A stretch of DNA of 64,000 nucleotides from JBBDMC01 sp963826055 (lineage in GTDB: Bacteria > Pseudomonadota > Alphaproteobacteria > Rhizobiales > Kaistiaceae): NCBI GenBank assembly GCA_963826055.1, contig CAWGVO010000017.1:186001-250000 (forward strand). The letters are read 5' to 3'. The first letter of the stretch is position 1. Each line of letters begins with the position of its first letter. Both the position numbers and the translations under genes were made by a program. The notes under the pieces are model-generated. The model was not told where the DNA came from. It saw only the letters and a program-made list of their open reading frames with translations, and ran no database searches. Below, one piece after another: positions 53,730 to 62,779 of the stretch.

Positions 53730-54750
53730 GTGGCGGAAGGCGACCTCATTCTGGTGACCGGCGCGAGCGGGTTCATCGCCAAGCATTGCATCAAGGCGGC
53801 GCTGGAGCGCGGCTACCGCGTGCGCGGCACGCTCAGGCGGCCCGAGGCCGAACCGGTGGTGCGCGCCGCGGTCGGTGGCGATGACGGATCGCCTGACGTT
53901 CGTCCGTGCCGACCTTTCCGGTGACGAGGGTTGGCCGGAGGCGGTCGCCGGCTGCCGCTTGGTGCTCCACACCGCCTCACCGGTCAAACTCTGGCCGCCG
54001 CGCGATCCTGACAAGCTGATCGTGCCGGCGCGGGACGGGGCGCTACGGGTCCTGAACGCCGCCGCGGCCGCCGGTGTCGAGCGTACGGTGATGACGTCGT
54101 CCGGTGCCGCGGTCATGAACAATTACTCCCACGGTCCCGGCCACGTCTTCACCGAGGACGACTGGTCCGACATCAGCGGCGACATCGGCGCCTACCCGAA
54201 GTCGAAAACCATCGCCGAGCGGGCGGCCTGGGACTTCATCGACCGCGACAGTTCGGGCATGACGCTGGTGGTCATCAATCCGACCGCCGTCTTCGGGCCC
54301 TTGCTCGATCGTACCGGCGGTGCCTCCGGGTCGGTGCTGATCAAGCTCCTGCTCGGCGGCCGCCTGCCCGGCCTGCCGCCGCTCGCCTTCACCATGGTTG
54401 ACGTGCGCGACGTGGCCGAGGCCCACATGCGGGCCCTCGAAGTGCCGGAAGCGGCCGGCGAGCGGTTCATCGCCGCCTCGAACACGGTGTGGCTCAAGGA
54501 CATCGCCCGCATGCTCTCCGAGGCCATCCCGTCCCACGCCCGCAAGGTGCCGCGGCGGGAGATTCCACCTGCGGTCATCTTCGGGCTGAGCCGGCTCATC
54601 CCCACCGTGCGCGGGCTGGTGCGCAACCACGCCAGCGTCAGGCCGGTTTCCAACGAAAAGGCGCAGACCGTACTTGGCATCCGCTTCCGCAGCGCCGAAG
54701 AGGCGGCGGTCGCCATGGGTGAGAGCCTGGTCGCGCTCGGCCTGGTGTGA
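53730..54750 (+). CDS. NAD(P)-dependent extended SDR, dihydroflavonol reductase-like (one apparent frameshift)
   Basis: Predicted reductase or epimerase of a small carbonyl substrate. Nucleotide-binding TGASGFIAKH (usual TGxxGxxG), catalytic Ser region MTSSGAAVM and YPKSKTIAE carrying Tyr and Lys are present. The start is a GTG at 53730 after GGGGAGAG. An extra base near 53876 separates VVRAAV from VAMTDRLTFVRADL; corrected length is 339 aa. The substrate is unknown. It lies alone between rplQ and the protease gene. Confidence 0.82.
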
Positions 54751-54841
54751 GCCGGGCGGGGCAAGGCCCCCGCGCCATGCCACCGCCCCATTTGGTATAA
54801 CATTCGGCTCAAGGGCGACGGTTCACAAGGGAATCTCGCGG

Positions 54842-56255
54842 ATGGCTTTTCGCACGTATCCAGGCATCCTTGCCGTCGCGCTGGCGGTGGTTCTCGGTTC
54901 CGGCGCTCGCGGTCGCCGAGGATCGGCAGGTGCCGGCGAGCTCGGCCGAGGTCCAGCTCTCCTTCGCCCCGATCGTCAAGCGCGTGGCGCCGGCCGTGGT
55001 CAACGTCTACGCCTCGCGCACCATTCGTCAGTCGGTATCGCCGTTCTTCTCCGATCCCTTCTTCCGCCAGTTCTTCGGCGACCAGTTCGGCGGCGCTCCC
55101 AGCTCGCGCGTCCAGCAGTCGCTGGGCTCCGGCGTCATCATCGACCCGAGCGGACTCGTCGTCACCAATTTCCACGTCATCGCCCAGGCCGACGAGGTCA
55201 AGGTGGCGCTCTCCGACAAGCGCGAGTTTCCCGCCGACATCATCTTGAAGGACCAGCGGTCCGATCTCGCCGTGCTGCGCATCCGCGGCGGCGGCCGCGA
55301 CTTTCCGACCATCGACTTCGCCGATTCCGACAAGGTCGAGGTCGGCGACCTGGCGCTTGCCATCGGCGACCCGTTCGGCGTCGGCCAGACGGTCACCAGC
55401 GGTATCGTCTCCGCCTTCGCCCACATTCCCGGCGGGCCGTCGGAGGACCAGTATTTCATCCAGACCGACGCCGCCATCAATCCGGGCAATTCCGGCGGCG
55501 CGCTGGTCGACATGCACGGCCGCCTGATCGGCATCAACCGCATGATCGTGACGCCCTCGGGCGGCTCGAGCGGCATCGGCTTCGCCATCCCGTCCAATCT
55601 GGTCAAGGTGGTGGCGAAGGCCGCCTCGACGGGCGGCTCGACCGCGCGGCCGTGGCTTGGCGCCGACCTCCAGTCGGTGACGCCGGAGATCGCCGATGGG
55701 CTCGGCCTCGATACGCCGCACGGCGTGCTGGTGGCAACGGTTGACAACTCCGGGCCCGGACATGATGCGGGCCTCAAGGCCGGTGACCTGATCACGGCGG
55801 TGGACGGGGTCGATGTGGAGGACATCGGTGCGTTGAACTACCGGCTGGCGACCAAGGGGGTCGGCAGCACGGTCGAGCTCCGGGTCATCCGCAACGGCAA
55901 GCTCTACCGCACCAACGTGCGGCTGCAGGCGGCGCCGGAGACGGTCGCCCGCGACGAGCGCACGATCGATGGCAATTCTCCGCTCGCCGGCCTGCACGTG
56001 GTCAACCTCTCACCCGCCGTTGCCGAAGAGCTCGGCTACGGCGGCGAGCCGACGGGCGTCATCGTCGACGGTGTAGCGGACGGGTCGCCGGCGGCCTACG
56101 CCGGCTTCCAGCGCGGTGACATCATCGCCGAGGTCAACGGCACGAGTATCGACTCGACCAGGACCCTGGAAGATGTTGCCGGGGCGCGCACGCGCTCGTG
56201 GTCGCTGACCGTCAAGCGCGGCAACCAGGTGATCCGCCAGCGGATTCTCGGCTAG
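54842..56255 (+). CDS. Periplasmic Do-type serine protease, DegP/DegQ-like (one apparent frameshift)
   Basis: Envelope quality-control protease, 470 aa restored. The Sec signal (FRTYPGILAVALAVVL, cleavage near ALAVA) is interrupted by one extra base near 54896. Catalytic His is in TNFHVI (TNHHV is more usual), Asp in RSDLAVLR and Ser in NPGNSGGAL. Two PDZ domains follow, starting near RPWLGADLQ and AGLHVVNLSP. This protease commonly lies between rplQ and rarA in Alphaproteobacteria. The His-flanking Phe is the only unusual residue. Confidence 0.9.
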
Positions 56256-56263
56256 GAGAGGCG

Positions 56264-57575
56264 ATGGCGACGCTGTTCGAGGCGGCTGGACTCGACAAGG
56301 CGGCGCCACGGCCGCTTGCCGACCGGTTGCGCCCCGAGCGGCTGTCCGAGGTGGTGGGCCAGGACCATCTGCTCGGGCCCGAAGGGTGCGCTCACCCGCA
56401 TGCTCAAGTCCGGTTCGCTCGGCTCCCTCGTCTTCTGGGGGCCGCCGGGCACCGGCAAGACCACCGTCGCGCGACTGCTTGCCCGCGAGACCGATCTCCA
56501 TTTCGAGCAGATATCGGCGGTCTTTTCCGGCGTCGCCGACCTCAAGAAGGTGTTCGAGGCCGCCCGCGCCCGGCGTCAGACGGGCATGGGCACGCTGCTC
56601 TTCGTGGACGAGATCCACCGCTTCAACCGGGCCCAGCAGGACTCCTTCCTGCCGGTGATGGAGGACGGCACCGTCACCCTCGTCGGTGCCACCACCGAGA
56701 ACCCGTCGTTCGAACTGAACGCGGCGCTTCTCAGCCGGGCGCGCGTGCTGGTGTTCAGGCCGCTCGATGCGGAGGCGCTCGCCCATCTCCTCGAGCGCGC
56801 CGAGACGGTCGAGGGCCGCGCGCTTCCCCTTGATGACGAGGCACGGCAGATGCTGATCGGCCTCGCCGACGCCGACGGGCGCGCGGTGTTGACGCTCGCC
56901 GAAGAGGTGTGGCGGGCGGCCAGGCCCGGCGAGGTGTTCGATCAGGCGGGCCTGCTCTCCGTCGTCCAGCGCCGGGCGCCGATCTACGACAAGTCGCAGG
57001 ATGGCCACTACAACCTCATCTCGGCGCTGCACAAGTCGGTGCGCGGCTCCGACCCCGACGCGGCGCTCTACTACCTTGCCCGCATGCTCGATGCCGGCGA
57101 GCAGCCCCTTTACATCGGCCGCCGGCTTGTGCGCATGGCGAGCGAGGACGTCGGCATGGCCGACCCGCAGGCGCTTGTGGTCGCGCTCGCCGCCAAGGAT
57201 GCCTACGACTACCTTGGCTCGCCGGAGGGGGAGCTGGCGCTGGCGGAGGCGACGGTCTACCTCGCCACCGCGCCCAAATCGAACGCCGTCTACACCGCCT
57301 TCGGCGCGGCCATGCGCACGGCCAAGGAAGCGGGCTCGCTCGTGCCGCCGAAGCACATCCTCAACGCGCCGACGCGGCTGATGCAGCAGGAGGGCTACGG
57401 CGCCGGCTACCGATATGACCAGAACGAGCCGGAGGCCTTCTCCGGCCAGGATTATTTCCCGGAGGCGCTCGGCCGCCAGACGTTCTACAACCCGCCCGAC
57501 CGCGGCTTCGAGCGCGAGATCCGGAAGCGGCTGGCGCACTGGGAAAAGCTGAGGCGCGAGCGGGGCGGAGGGTGA
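56264..57575 (+). CDS. rarA: Replication-associated recombination protein RarA/MgsA (one apparent frameshift)
   Basis: AAA+ ATPase acting at stalled forks, 436 aa restored. Walker A GPPGTGKTT, Walker B LLFVDEIHRF, sensor 1 GATTENPSFE, and the C-terminal tetramerisation region with ALYYLARMLDAGEQPLYIGR. The ATG at 56264 gives ATLFEAAGLDKAAPRPLADRL with the DRLRP motif. An extra base near 56386 breaks GPEGALTRML. It starts eight bases after the protease gene. Confidence 0.94.
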
Positions 57576-57577
57576 GC

Positions 57578-57784
57578 ATGGTCGTGACGGATGGGCCGCC
57601 GACGTTGGCCGCGCGGGCGAGCCGCGTCTGGAGCCGGTTTGTCGCTTCCGTCATGGCGGCACGCGCGGCGCGGCGAAGGAAGAAGCCGTTCTTGCGCCGG
57701 ATGGTCGATGACATCTTCGCCCTCGGTGTTCTCATCGTTGCCGCGTGGGTCGCGGTCAATCTGATCGCCCATCTGACCAACTGA
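57578..57784 (+). CDS. Small single-span membrane protein, unknown function
   Basis: 68 aa (70 from a GTG at 57572 that overlaps the rarA stop as GTGA). A basic stretch AARAARRRKKPFLRRM is followed by one transmembrane helix (ALGVLIVAAWVAVNLIA). No family is recognised. Codon use is like its neighbours and the frame is intact, so it is probably real. It is likely translationally coupled to rarA. Confidence 0.55.
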   Translation: MVVTDGPPTLAARASRVWSRFVASVMAARAARRRKKPFLRRMVDDIFALGVLIVAAWVAVNLIAHLTN

Positions 57785-57800
57785 GCGAGCCGCACCCCCC

Positions 57801-59051
57801 GTGACCATCGCCAAACCGGGATTGGCCCCCGTCGGCCTTGCAGGGGACGCGCGCACCATCGGGCTGGTGAGCGTGGCGCACTTCACCAGCCATTTTGTCA
57901 TGCTGGCGATGGCGCCGCTGCTGCCGCTGATCAAGGCGGATTTCCACGTCGGTTTCACCGAACTCGGGTTTGTCCTGACGCTGTTCTATGCCACCTCGGG
58001 TGTCTCCCAGCCCGTCGCCGGCGCTCTCGTCGACCGTTTCGGTCCGCACCGCCTTCTGCTGTTGGGCGTGGCGCTGCAGGGCGCGGCGACGGTCGGCATG
58101 GGGCTGGCGCCGTCGTTCGTATGGTTGTTTCCGTTCGCTTTTGCTGCCGGGATCGGCAACAGCGTCTACCACCCCTCGGACCTGTCGATCCTCAGCCGGC
58201 GGGTGAGCCAGGCCCGGCAGGGCAGGGCGTTCGCGTCCCATACCATGGGCGGCACGTTCGGCTTCGCGCTGTCGCCGGTGGTCGTTGGTTTCACCGGGGC
58301 GATGTGGGGTTGGCGTCCGGCGCTGCTCGGCGCCGGCGTGTTCGGTCTGGCGGTTGCCATTGCCCTCCTGGTCAGTCGCGAATGGCTGCGGGCGGACGAG
58401 GCGTATCCCCACGCCAGCGGTGGTGCTCGTCATGGTGTGCCGCCGGCGGTCGGTTTTCTCGATCTCCTTGCCTTGCCGGTGGTCATCTTCGGGTTTGCCT
58501 TCTTTTTCCTCAGCGCGCTCGCGCTTGCGGGGATGATGAACTTCACCGTGTCGGCGCTGACCGCCGGATACGGCGTGGCGCTGGCGCCGGCGACGCTGGC
58601 GGTGTCGCTCGTGCAGTTCGGCTCGATCGGGGGCACGCTCGTCGGCGGGGTCATCGTCGATCGGTACGGCCACCACCGTCTGGTCGCCGGGGCGGGCATG
58701 GTGACCGCCGGGCTCTTTTCGCTGCCGCTGATCCAGGTCGGCCTGCCGATGCCGATGATCGCGGGATTGCTTCTCCTTGTCGGAGTCTTTACCGGCGTGA
58801 CCTTGCCCTCGCGTGACCTGCTCGTCCGCTACGCCGCGCCGCCTGGCAACCTGGGTCGGACCTTCGGCCTGGTCTATTCCGGGCTCGACGCCGGCAGCCT
58901 GATCGGTCCGTTGCTGATCGGCCCGGTGCTCGACCACGGGGAGCCGCGTTTGCTGTTTGTGATCGCTGCCATCGCCCTGCTGCTGACGACCTTCACGGTC
59001 ATCGGCATCCGTGCGCCCGACCTAGCGGACGGCCGGCCCAGATCCATTTGA
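57801..59051 (+). CDS. MFS transporter, Fsr (fosmidomycin resistance)-like
   Basis: 416-aa twelve-helix permease, intact. SVAHFTSHFVMLAMAPLLPL resembles the HFxxD-type opening of Fsr-like proteins; motif A is GALVDRFGPHRLL, and VYHPSDLSILSRRV is diagnostic for the group. The start is a GTG at 57801. A drug or metabolite efflux role is inferred from family only. Confidence 0.83.
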   Translation: MTIAKPGLAPVGLAGDARTIGLVSVAHFTSHFVMLAMAPLLPLIKADFHVGFTELGFVLTLFYATSGVSQPVAGALVDRFGPHRLLLLGVALQGAATVGMGLAPSFVWLFPFAFAAGIGNSVYHPSDLSILSRRVSQARQGRAFASHTMGGTFGFALSPVVVGFTGAMWGWRPALLGAGVFGLAVAIALLVSREWLRADEAYPHASGGARHGVPPAVGFLDLLALPVVIFGFAFFFLSALALAGMMNFTVSALTAGYGVALAPATLAVSLVQFGSIGGTLVGGVIVDRYGHHRLVAGAGMVTAGLFSLPLIQVGLPMPMIAGLLLLVGVFTGVTLPSRDLLVRYAAPPGNLGRTFGLVYSGLDAGSLIGPLLIGPVLDHGEPRLLFVIAAIALLLTTFTVIGIRAPDLADGRPRSI

Positions 59052-59117
59052 CGCCGGTCAAGGCGTTGCTCGCCCTGCGGTGCCAGAGATGCCTCCGTTG
59101 CAGCGATGGAGGTGCCC

Positions 59118-59681
59118 ATGCGTATCCTGATCGTCTACGGAACGTCGCACGGCCAGACCCGCAAGGTAGTGGATTTCCTCGCCGAGCGCCTGCGGCGATC
59201 CGCCCTCGTCGAGGTGAAGGAAGCCGGAAGCGCCGGCGACGTCGATCCCGCGACCTTCGATGCCACCATCATCGCCTCGTCCATGCGGATGGGCGCCTAC
59301 CGGCCGGCGGTTGTCCGGTTCGTGCGGCAGCATGTGGCGGCGCTGAACGCCAGGCCTTCCGCATTCGTATCTGTGACGATGGCGGCGGCGAACACACGGC
59401 ACCACGAACAGGCGATCGCCGAGCTTCAGAAGTGGCTCGACCGGTTCAGCGACAAGAGCGGATGGATTCCGCCGCGTATCGAGCACGTCGCGGGGGCCCT
59501 GGCGTACACCCGGTACGATTTCTTCACCCGCTGGATCATGCGGCGTATCGCGGCGAAGGAGGGAAACGCCACCGATACGTCCCGCGACCACGAATACACG
59601 GATTGGGATGGGCTCGCCCGCTTCGCCAACTCGTTCGTGAAGTCGCTCGACGACAGCGTTCCGACCGACGCCGCCGCTTAG
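59118..59681 (+). CDS. Flavodoxin-domain protein, HemG-like
   Basis: 187-aa FMN-binding protein similar to menaquinone-dependent protoporphyrinogen IX dehydrogenase. FMN phosphate loop YGTSHGQTRK, SSMRMGAYRP and the C-terminal FTRWIMRRIAAKEGNATDTS are shared with HemG-type proteins. ATG 59118 follows GGAGGTG; ATG 59106 is an alternative. Haem synthesis or general flavodoxin redox chemistry are both possible; no haem genes lie nearby. Confidence 0.78.
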   Translation: MRILIVYGTSHGQTRKVVDFLAERLRRSALVEVKEAGSAGDVDPATFDATIIASSMRMGAYRPAVVRFVRQHVAALNARPSAFVSVTMAAANTRHHEQAIAELQKWLDRFSDKSGWIPPRIEHVAGALAYTRYDFFTRWIMRRIAAKEGNATDTSRDHEYTDWDGLARFANSFVKSLDDSVPTDAAA

Positions 59682-59770
59682 GCAATGTCGGCGCGGGCCG
59701 TACGGCGCCAGTGCGCCGATAAATAAGGGGTTTTGCCGACGGGCAGCCGCCGCGCTAGAAGGCTGCTGCC

Positions 59771-60235
59771 ATGATTTATTTTGCATACGGCGCTGACATG
59801 AATCCCGGGCGGATGGCGGAAATCTGCCCCGGCTATCACTCGCTCGGTGTTGCCCGACTGCCGGATCACCGGCTGACCTTCCCCCGTTTTTCGCGAACCT
59901 GGGGATGCGCGTCCGCGAGCCTCGCCCCGCGGCCGGGCGAAACGGTTTTCGGGGCACTCTACGAGATACCGGACGAGGACCTCTACGTGCTGCACTCCCA
60001 GAACGGTTTCGATCCGGAAGGGCCACCGGAGTTCAACGATCAGGAGTTCCGCGGGCTGACCGTGCTGCGGGTCGGCGGGTCGGAACCGGTGGCTGCAAAG
60101 ACTTACGTTGCCGTTCCCGACGGCACCGTCGCGTTGCCCTCCGCCGCCTACATGAACCTCATCATCGACGGCGCGCGCTATCACAACCTGCCACGGGCCT
60201 ATCTGGTCGTCTTGCGAGCGGTGCCGACCGGATAG
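59771..60235 (+). CDS. GGCT-fold (gamma-glutamylcyclotransferase-like) protein, copy 1
   Basis: 154 aa. MIYFAYGADMNPGRM is the substrate-loop motif of the family, and ETVFGALYEIPDEDLYVLH matches the core strand and helix. The position of the catalytic glutamate (LD-x-x-EG in GGCT) reads LHSQNGF, so Glu is Asn here. The ATG at 59771 follows AGAAGG. Paralogous to the next gene, 140 bases downstream. Classical cyclotransferase activity is unlikely without the Glu. Confidence 0.78.
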   Translation: MIYFAYGADMNPGRMAEICPGYHSLGVARLPDHRLTFPRFSRTWGCASASLAPRPGETVFGALYEIPDEDLYVLHSQNGFDPEGPPEFNDQEFRGLTVLRVGGSEPVAAKTYVAVPDGTVALPSAAYMNLIIDGARYHNLPRAYLVVLRAVPTG

Positions 60236-60375
60236 CACGCGTCATCGCCATGCGACGGCTTGCTTTCAGTCGAAGGCAACCCGCGCGCGCGAGTTATCCC
60301 CGTTGATCCAGCGTCGGCGAATCAGGTGATGGGCACCGCGCCGCGACTCGCGTATCCATTGCGATGGGGCAGGGG

Positions 60376-60858
60376 ATGCGGCGGATGCTCTACTACGCTT
60401 ACGGGGCGGATCTCGACCCGAGTCAAATGCGTCAGCGTTGCCCGCAGGCACGCTACGTCAACAAGGCGCGGCTCGATGGCTACACGCTGTGCTTTCCGCG
60501 ATGGTCACACATCAGGGAGAGTGCGGTGGCGAGCCTGGAGCCGGCCGCCGACGAGGCGGTGTGGGGCGTGCTGTACGAGATCGATGAGACCGACCTCCAT
60601 CGTCTCGACGAGCGCCAGGGCTACGACCGGCGGCGCGCGATCGCCGACAACCCGTATGTGCGCGCGCGCATAACGGTGGTGCTGCCGAGCGGAAAGAAGG
60701 CGGACGCCGATACCTATGTCGCCACGCCCTCGGCGGAGCAGCGGCTGCCGTCGGCCGAATACATCCGGTATCTGGTCCAGCTCGCCGAGGCCTGCGACCT
60801 GCCGCGCGACTATTGGCGCAAGCTCAAGGCGGTGAAGACCGAGCCGCTCGCCGCCTGA
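60376..60858 (+). CDS. GGCT-fold (gamma-glutamylcyclotransferase-like) protein, copy 2
   Basis: About 160 aa. MLYYAYGADLDPSQM, WGVLYEIDETDLHRLDERQGY and DADTYVATPSAEQRLPSAEY align with copy 1 throughout. The catalytic glutamate position reads Gln (DERQG). The start is one of ATG 60364, 60376 or 60385; GGGG six bases ahead favours 60376. The frame is intact. The two copies differ enough to be an old duplication. Confidence 0.78.
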   Translation: MRRMLYYAYGADLDPSQMRQRCPQARYVNKARLDGYTLCFPRWSHIRESAVASLEPAADEAVWGVLYEIDETDLHRLDERQGYDRRRAIADNPYVRARITVVLPSGKKADADTYVATPSAEQRLPSAEYIRYLVQLAEACDLPRDYWRKLKAVKTEPLAA

Positions 60859-60861
60859 GCC

Positions 60862-61203
60862 TCAGGCGCCGTCGCCCGTCCCGTATCGCAGCACCTGGAC
60901 CTTTTCCAGGGTCACCAGCCCGCTCCCCATCATCTGGTCGAGGACCGGCAGGAACGCATCGATCTTCTCGCTGGCGTCGGCGATCTCGATGACGATCGGC
61001 AGGTCCTGCGACAGGCGCAGGATCTTGGTCGTGTGGAGGTGGCTGGACCGGCCAAAGCCCATGGCGCCGCGCAGCAGCGTGGCGCCCGCCAGGCCCATTT
61101 CGCGGGCCTTCAGCACGATTGCCTCGTAGAGCGGTACAGAGCCGTGGCGGTCGTCTTCGCCGCAGAAAACGCGCAGCAGGACCGCGTCGCGGGGCATGAC
61201 CAT
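60862..61203 (-). CDS. DUF190 family protein
   Basis: 113-aa protein with a PII-like ferredoxin fold; AVLLRVFCGEDDRHGSVPLYEAIV and ATLLRGAMGFGRSSHLHT are typical. DUF190 genes are often paired with crcB, as here, where the ATG lies two bases after the crcB stop. A regulatory role in fluoride export is supposed for the family, without proof. The frame is intact. Confidence 0.87.
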   Translation of the reverse strand: MVMPRDAVLLRVFCGEDDRHGSVPLYEAIVLKAREMGLAGATLLRGAMGFGRSSHLHTTKILRLSQDLPIVIEIADASEKIDAFLPVLDQMMGSGLVTLEKVQVLRYGTGDGA

Positions 61204-61205
61204 GG

Positions 61206-61604
61206 TCAGATCCACCTCATTGCATTGATCCCGCCCGCGACCAGCGTACCGGCCCACACGGCGAGAAGGCAAACGATGACCGACAGGACGATGTTGGCGC
61301 CGGCGTAGAGGAACTGGCCGTCGTTGAGCAGGCCCAGCGTTTGCAGGCTGAACGACGAAAACGTCGTGTAGCCGCCGCAGAAGCCGGCCATGATGGCCAG
61401 TCGTGTGGTTGAGCCGAGGAACACGCGGCCTTCCGGCCCGGTGAGCGCGGCAACGAGGCCAATGATGAAGGAGCCGAGGACGTTGACCACCAGCGTGCCC
61501 CAGGGAAAGGTCTCGCCGACCAGGCGGGCGATGACGCCGGAGCACCAGAAGCGCGCCACGCCACCGGCGGCGCTGCCGACCGCGATCCACAGGTAGACTG
61601 CCAT
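61206..61604 (-). CDS. crcB: Fluoride efflux transporter CrcB/Fluc
   Basis: Small four-helix fluoride channel, acting as an antiparallel dimer. GSAAGGVARFW, NVLGSFIIG and GFCGGYTTFSSFSLQ, with the filter Phe residues and TTFS, are intact. ATG 61604 (a second ATG is at 61607). The frame is intact. Upstream, between crcB and rluC, I see no fluoride riboswitch. Confidence 0.93.
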   Translation of the reverse strand: MAVYLWIAVGSAAGGVARFWCSGVIARLVGETFPWGTLVVNVLGSFIIGLVAALTGPEGRVFLGSTTRLAIMAGFCGGYTTFSSFSLQTLGLLNDGQFLYAGANIVLSVIVCLLAVWAGTLVAGGINAMRWI

Positions 61605-61753
61605 CAACTTCCCGTCCCGGATGCGGCCGCCGCCGAACGACGTGCCGAATCGCCTGTAATCGCGGACGATACTAGCGCCTGGTCGTCCGGCCGTGTGCTC
61701 GCCAGGCCGGCGGCTTTGATGCTATGAGGCCGCGCCAACATATGGCCCCGACA

Positions 61754-62779
61754 ATGGCATCCGTCGAAACCCGCACCATCGAACCCGATGAAGCCGGCAT
61801 GCGCCTCGACCGCTGGTTCAAGGCGCATTACCCCGACCTCTCCTTCGGCCACCTTCAGAAACTGGTGCGTTCCGGTCAGGTACGGGTCGACGGCGGCCGG
61901 GTCAAGACGAGCACCCGGCTGGAGCCCGGCCAGGCGGTGCGGGTGCCGCCGCTGGGGGCTGGCGGACCTTCTCCTGCCCCCGAAGGGAGAGGGTCGAACC
62001 GCGACGCGGTCCGGGGCGGGGGCAAGCCGCGTGACGACGGCGAATACCTCCGCTCCATCCTGCTCCACGAGGACGAGGCGGTGTTCGTCTTCAACAAGCC
62101 GGCCGGCCTCGCCGTCCAGGGCGGCTCGGGGCTGACCCGGCACATCGACGCCATGCTCGCCGCGCTCACCGACCGCAAGGGCCAGAAGCCGCGCCTCGTC
62201 CATCGGCTCGATCGCGATACCTCCGGCGTGCTGGTGGTCGCCCGCACCCGCCTCGCCGCCCAGAAGCTCGCCCAGGCCTTTCGCGCCCGCAACAGCCGGA
62301 AGATCTACTGGGCGCTGGTCAAGGGCGTGCCGAAGCCGCGACAGGGCCGCATCTCCACCTGGCTCGCCAAGGAGGGCACGCCGGAGGGCGACCGCATGCG
62401 GGTCGCCCGTCACGGCGCCGACGACGCGAGCCACGCGGTGACCCTCTATTCGGTGGTCGACAAGGCCGGCCAGAACCTCGCCTGGCTCACCATGCGGCCG
62501 GTCACCGGCCGCACCCATCAGTTGCGCGCCCACGCCGCCCACATCGGTCACCCGATCGTCGGCGACCCGAAATACTTCAACGATGCGGAGTGGCAGCTCC
62601 CCGGCGGCATGCAGAACAAGCTCCATCTCCACGCCCGCCGTATCGTCATTCCTCATCCGGCCGGTGGCACGCTCGACGTGACGGCGCCGCTTCCCTCCCA
62701 CATGCAGCAGAGCTGGAACCTGCTCGGCTTCGACGTGGAAGCCGGCAACGAGGCGGGCGAGGGAGGCGATGACTCGTGA
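61754..62779 (+). CDS. rluC: 23S rRNA pseudouridine synthase, RluA family (RluC-like)
   Basis: Isomerises specific uridines in 23S rRNA. N-terminal S4 domain (GMRLDRWFKAHYPDLSFGHLQKLVRSGQVRVDG), here split as GMRLDRWFKAHYPD and LSFGHLQKLVRSGQVRV; catalytic Asp in VHRLDRDTSG; later motifs RTHQLRAHAAHIGHPIVGD. The linker between the domains holds an unusual Gly/Pro/Arg segment encoded by a palindromic element at 61967-62017. The ATG at 61754 is preferred (ASVETRTIEPDEA); in-frame ATGs at 61724 and 61742 exist. The stop overlaps the next gene (GTGA). Confidence 0.92.
   Translation: MASVETRTIEPDEAGMRLDRWFKAHYPDLSFGHLQKLVRSGQVRVDGGRVKTSTRLEPGQAVRVPPLGAGGPSPAPEGRGSNRDAVRGGGKPRDDGEYLRSILLHEDEAVFVFNKPAGLAVQGGSGLTRHIDAMLAALTDRKGQKPRLVHRLDRDTSGVLVVARTRLAAQKLAQAFRARNSRKIYWALVKGVPKPRQGRISTWLAKEGTPEGDRMRVARHGADDASHAVTLYSVVDKAGQNLAWLTMRPVTGRTHQLRAHAAHIGHPIVGDPKYFNDAEWQLPGGMQNKLHLHARRIVIPHPAGGTLDVTAPLPSHMQQSWNLLGFDVEAGNEAGEGGDDS
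61967..62017. repeat. REP-like palindromic element read in frame within rluC
   Basis: CCTTCTCC (61967-61974) faces AGGGAGAGGG (61984-61993), then a perfect ACCGCG-a-CGCGGT hairpin (61998-62010) and CCGGGGCGGG. This pyrimidine/purine-rich pattern resembles the intergenic palindromes common in Alphaproteobacteria. It encodes part of a low-complexity linker and does not break the frame. Confidence 0.5.

Noticed and set aside
61608..61753. Fluoride riboswitch upstream of crcB
   Set aside because: Only GGCGAT matches; the rest of the consensus core and the pseudoknot partner are not seen.
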